NCBI RefSeq assembly: GCF_003719725.1
Contig: NZ_RIAX01000001.1
Coordinates: 372,001 to 436,000 of the forward strand
Length of the DNA stretch: 64,000 bases
Source of the DNA: Planococcus salinus
GTDB taxonomy: Bacteria; Bacillota; Bacilli; Bacillales_A; Planococcaceae
Reading direction: 5' to 3'
The position numbers and the translations under genes were made by a program. Under the pieces are notes generated by a model that saw only the letters and a program-made list of their open reading frames with translations, had not been told where the DNA came from and did not search any database. Shown in pieces: positions 61,676 through 64,000 of this stretch (the stretch's first letter is position 1; each line of letters begins with the position of its first letter).

Positions 61676-63254
61676 GCCAGATCCCCCCGTAGAAATTCTC
61701 TTCATAAATTTCTTTGCCCGACTTTGTGGCTGTTCCAGTTGGACTCGGGCTTGCCGGGCCACAGCTGTCGCATGATCCGCCGGAATCAGTGCCCCAGCCT
61801 CCCATGCCGCCGCTGTCATACCCTTCCATTCCTTGTGCACGGTACGGATTGACACGGCCTTCTCTGTGGGTGCTCGGGATGACAAAACGGTCCTCGTATT
61901 TCGCAATCGCCAACAGGCGGTACATTTTTTCCGTTTGATGAGCGGTCATGCCGATGCGTTCCAGGCGGCTGTTGTCAAATTCTTTTCCGGAAGACAATGC
62001 CCGCATATACGAACGCATCATCGCCATGCGCTGAAGCGATTTTTTGACGGTTTCGGTGTCACCGGCCGTCAGCATATTTGCCAGATACTGGATCGGCGTC
62101 CGCATTTCTTCGATAGCCGGGAAAATCATATCCGGATTTTTAATGGAATCTTTTCCTTCGAAATAGTTCATGATCGGACTGAGTGGCGGCACATACCATA
62201 CCATCGGCAATGTCCGGTATTCCGGATGCAGAGGGAACGCCAATTGATGTTCAATTGCCAGTTTGTAAACCGGTGAGTTCTGTGCCGCTTCAATCCAGTC
62301 TTCGGAAATGCCATCTTTTTTCGCCTGTGCGATCATTTCAGGATCATATGGATCGATGAACAAATCACACTGGGCTTTGTACAAATCTTTTTCATCCGGT
62401 GTTGCCGCAACTTCCAGTACGCGGTCCGCATCATACAGCAGAACGCCCAGGTAACGGATGCGGCCGGTGCAGGTTTCAGAACATACAGTCGGCAAACCGG
62501 ACTCGATCCGAGGGAAGCAGAATGTGCATTTTTCCGCTTTATTGGTCTGCCAGTTGAAATAGACTTTCTTATAAGGGCAGCCTGTCATGCAATAGCGCCA
62601 GCCGCGGCAAGCTTCCTGGTCCACCAGCACGATGCCGTCTTCTTCCCTCTTGTAGATGGCGCCTGAAGGACAGGATGCCACACAGCTTGGGTTGAGGCAG
62701 TGCTCACACAGTCGCGGCAAATAGATCATGAATGATTTTTCGAAGTTGAATTTGATTTCTTCTTCGATTTTTTGAATGTTCGGGTCCTGTGGGCCTGTAA
62801 TATGGGCTCCTGCCAAATCATCTTCCCAGTTCGGTCCCCATTCCAGGTTCATTTTTTCACCCGTCACAGCTGAATGGGCACGAGCTACAGGAGAGTGTTC
62901 CATCTCTCCTGCATTGGTCAAGTGCTCGTAATTGTAAGTCCACGGTTCGTAGTAATCCTTCATTTCCGGCATGTCCGGGTTATAGAAGATTTTCCCAAGC
63001 GCTACTTTGGACAGCTTGTTCCCTGATTTCAGCTCCAGATTCCCTTTGCGCAGCTGCCAGCCGCCTTTATAGAGCTCCTGGTCTTCCCAGCGTTTCGGAT
63101 AACCGATACCGGGTTTTGTCTCGACGTTATTGAACCACATATATTCCGCACCTTTGCGGTTGGTCCAGGTGGTTTTGCATGTCACGCTGCACGTATGGCA
63201 GCCGATGCATTTGTCCAGATTCATCACCATTGCAATCTGTGCTTTAATCTTCAA
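61668..63254 (-). CDS. narH: Respiratory nitrate reductase beta subunit NarH
   Basis: A 528-residue iron-sulfur subunit. Four cluster motifs: LDKCIGCHTCSVTCKTTW; CEHCLNPSCVASCPSGAIY; CRGWRYCMTGCPYKKVYFNW (with the Trp replacing a Cys, the [3Fe-4S] mark); and CTFCFPRIESGLPTVCSETC. Electron wire between NarI and NarG. Starts at TTG 63254, 8 nt after GGAGGT, overlapping narG by 11 nt. The C-terminal 30 residues are Gly/Ser-rich. Confidence 0.96.
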   Translation of the reverse strand: MKIKAQIAMVMNLDKCIGCHTCSVTCKTTWTNRKGAEYMWFNNVETKPGIGYPKRWEDQELYKGGWQLRKGNLELKSGNKLSKVALGKIFYNPDMPEMKDYYEPWTYNYEHLTNAGEMEHSPVARAHSAVTGEKMNLEWGPNWEDDLAGAHITGPQDPNIQKIEEEIKFNFEKSFMIYLPRLCEHCLNPSCVASCPSGAIYKREEDGIVLVDQEACRGWRYCMTGCPYKKVYFNWQTNKAEKCTFCFPRIESGLPTVCSETCTGRIRYLGVLLYDADRVLEVAATPDEKDLYKAQCDLFIDPYDPEMIAQAKKDGISEDWIEAAQNSPVYKLAIEHQLAFPLHPEYRTLPMVWYVPPLSPIMNYFEGKDSIKNPDMIFPAIEEMRTPIQYLANMLTAGDTETVKKSLQRMAMMRSYMRALSSGKEFDNSRLERIGMTAHQTEKMYRLLAIAKYEDRFVIPSTHREGRVNPYRAQGMEGYDSGGMGGWGTDSGGSCDSCGPASPSPTGTATKSGKEIYEENFYGGIWRD

Positions 63255-64000
63255 GCCAGTCAACCTCCTTCATTTTCCGGACTGCCACATACTCATCGCG
63301 CTGATTTCCGATCGGGCCGTAATAGTTGAAGCCGTAGCTGAGCTGGGCATATCCGCCGACCATTTGCGTCGGTTTCATATGGATGCGTGTCGGCGCGTTA
63401 TGGCTGCCTCCGCGCGTATCCGTGATTTCTGATCCCGGAACATTAATGTGCTTGTCCTGTGCATGATACATGAACATAGTGCCGCGTGGCATCCGGTGGC
63501 TGACGACTGCACGAGCCGTTACGACACCGTTCCGATTGTAAACTTCCAGCCAGTCGTTATCGTTGATGCCATGTGCATCTGCATCGTCATTGTTCAGCCA
63601 GACAGTCGGACCGCCACGGAACAATGTCAGCATGTGCTGGTTGTCCTGATAAGTGGAATGGATATTCCATTTGCCGTGTGGAGTCAAATAGCGCAGCACC
63701 AGCGAATCCACTCCGCCTTTGACGACTTTGTCTCTTGCACCGAACACCATCGGCGGCAGTGTCGGCTTATAGATCGGCAGCGCTTCACCAAACTGCTGGA
63801 AAATTTCATGGTCGATATAGAAATGCTGTCTGCCGGTCAATGTTCGGAATGGCACCAGTCGTTCGATGTTCGTTGTGAACGGTGAATAGCGTCGGCCCAT
63901 TTTGTTTGATCCGCTGAATACGGGAGTCGGAATGACTTCACGGGGCTGCACCGTAATGCTTTGGAACGTGATTTTTTCCGCTGCACGGTCTGCTGAAATA
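63244..64000 (-). CDS. narG: Respiratory nitrate reductase alpha subunit NarG, C-terminal part
   Basis: The last 252 residues of the Moco-bis-MGD catalytic subunit; the gene enters from beyond the right edge, so the 5' part is missing. Seen: SGSNKMGRRYSPFTTNIERL, VPFRTLTGRQHFYIDHE, WNIHSTYQDNQHMLTLFRGG, VWLNNDDADAHGINDNDWLEVYN and the GPIGNQRDEYVAVRKMKEVDW end, all characteristic of the NarG molydopterin-dinucleotide-binding domain. A GTG at 63951 is internal, not a start. Confidence 0.95.
   Translation of the reverse strand, partial: ISADRAAEKITFQSITVQPREVIPTPVFSGSNKMGRRYSPFTTNIERLVPFRTLTGRQHFYIDHEIFQQFGEALPIYKPTLPPMVFGARDKVVKGGVDSLVLRYLTPHGKWNIHSTYQDNQHMLTLFRGGPTVWLNNDDADAHGINDNDWLEVYNRNGVVTARAVVSHRMPRGTMFMYHAQDKHINVPGSEITDTRGGSHNAPTRIHMKPTQMVGGYAQLSYGFNYYGPIGNQRDEYVAVRKMKEVDWLED

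Overview
The window looks like chromosomal DNA from a low-to-mid GC, Gram-positive member of the Bacillales, most likely a Planococcus-type organism (Planococcaceae). The first 17.6 kb carry ccdA, ccdC, a yneK-like gene, aconitase, yneP-, yneQ- and yneR-like genes, plsY, a yneT-like gene, parE and parC. That is the gene order remembered for Bacillus subtilis, but the spore genes that sit there in Bacillus are not seen. Genus assignment is inference from protein style and synteny, not from a search.

Layout: 0-6 kb holds cytochrome c maturation genes (ccdA, ccdC, a SCO copper protein), three tiny DUF/YvrJ genes, mscL, a lytic transglycosylase, a GlsB-type membrane protein and nicotinamidase. 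6-17.6 kb holds a degenerate tyrosine recombinase, DinB, aconitase, a thioesterase, a frameshifted HesB-like gene, plsY, a CoA-binding protein and topoisomerase IV. 17.6-26 kb is more variable: small membrane proteins, an atypical SDR, an ArsR/flavoprotein pair with two palindromic operators, an acyl-CoA ligase, an unrecognised conserved-looking protein and a FAD monooxygenase. 26-27 kb is an AT-rich island with an inverted-repeat element and a decayed gene. 27-38.5 kb holds an exonuclease, a UbiB/ABC1 kinase, a metallo-beta-lactamase-fold hydrolase, SRPBCC, CPBP protease, SDR, two SnoaL-like proteins, a histidine phosphatase, acidic small proteins and an exported M14 carboxypeptidase. 38.5-48 kb holds intergenic repeats, a MurJ-like flippase with an ATP-grasp enzyme, nnrD, two tandem MpsC/DUF2294 genes, a MATE pump and a lipoprotein hydrolase.

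47.5-64 kb is an anaerobic/nitrate respiration island. It contains a Crp/Fnr regulator, an HMA-domain protein and a flavodoxin transcribed divergently, the molybdenum cofactor set (moaA, mobA, moaD, moaE, mobB, moeA, moaC, moaB, moeB), narK fused to a PAS domain, a hemerythrin, the oxygen/nitrate sensor system nreABC, and narI, narJ, narH and the 3' part of narG, which runs off the right edge. The logic is coherent: Moco genes make the NarG cofactor, NarK moves nitrate/nitrite, and NreABC plus the Fnr-like protein sense nitrate and oxygen. The most notable points are the NarK-PAS fusion and the HMA/flavodoxin divergent promoter region, where two FNR-like boxes each sit 41.5 bp from an estimated start site.

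No tRNA, rRNA or CRISPR array was recognised. The window begins with a 66-nt poly-A run that is probably an assembly edge. All family assignments come from reading motifs by eye; no database was searched.
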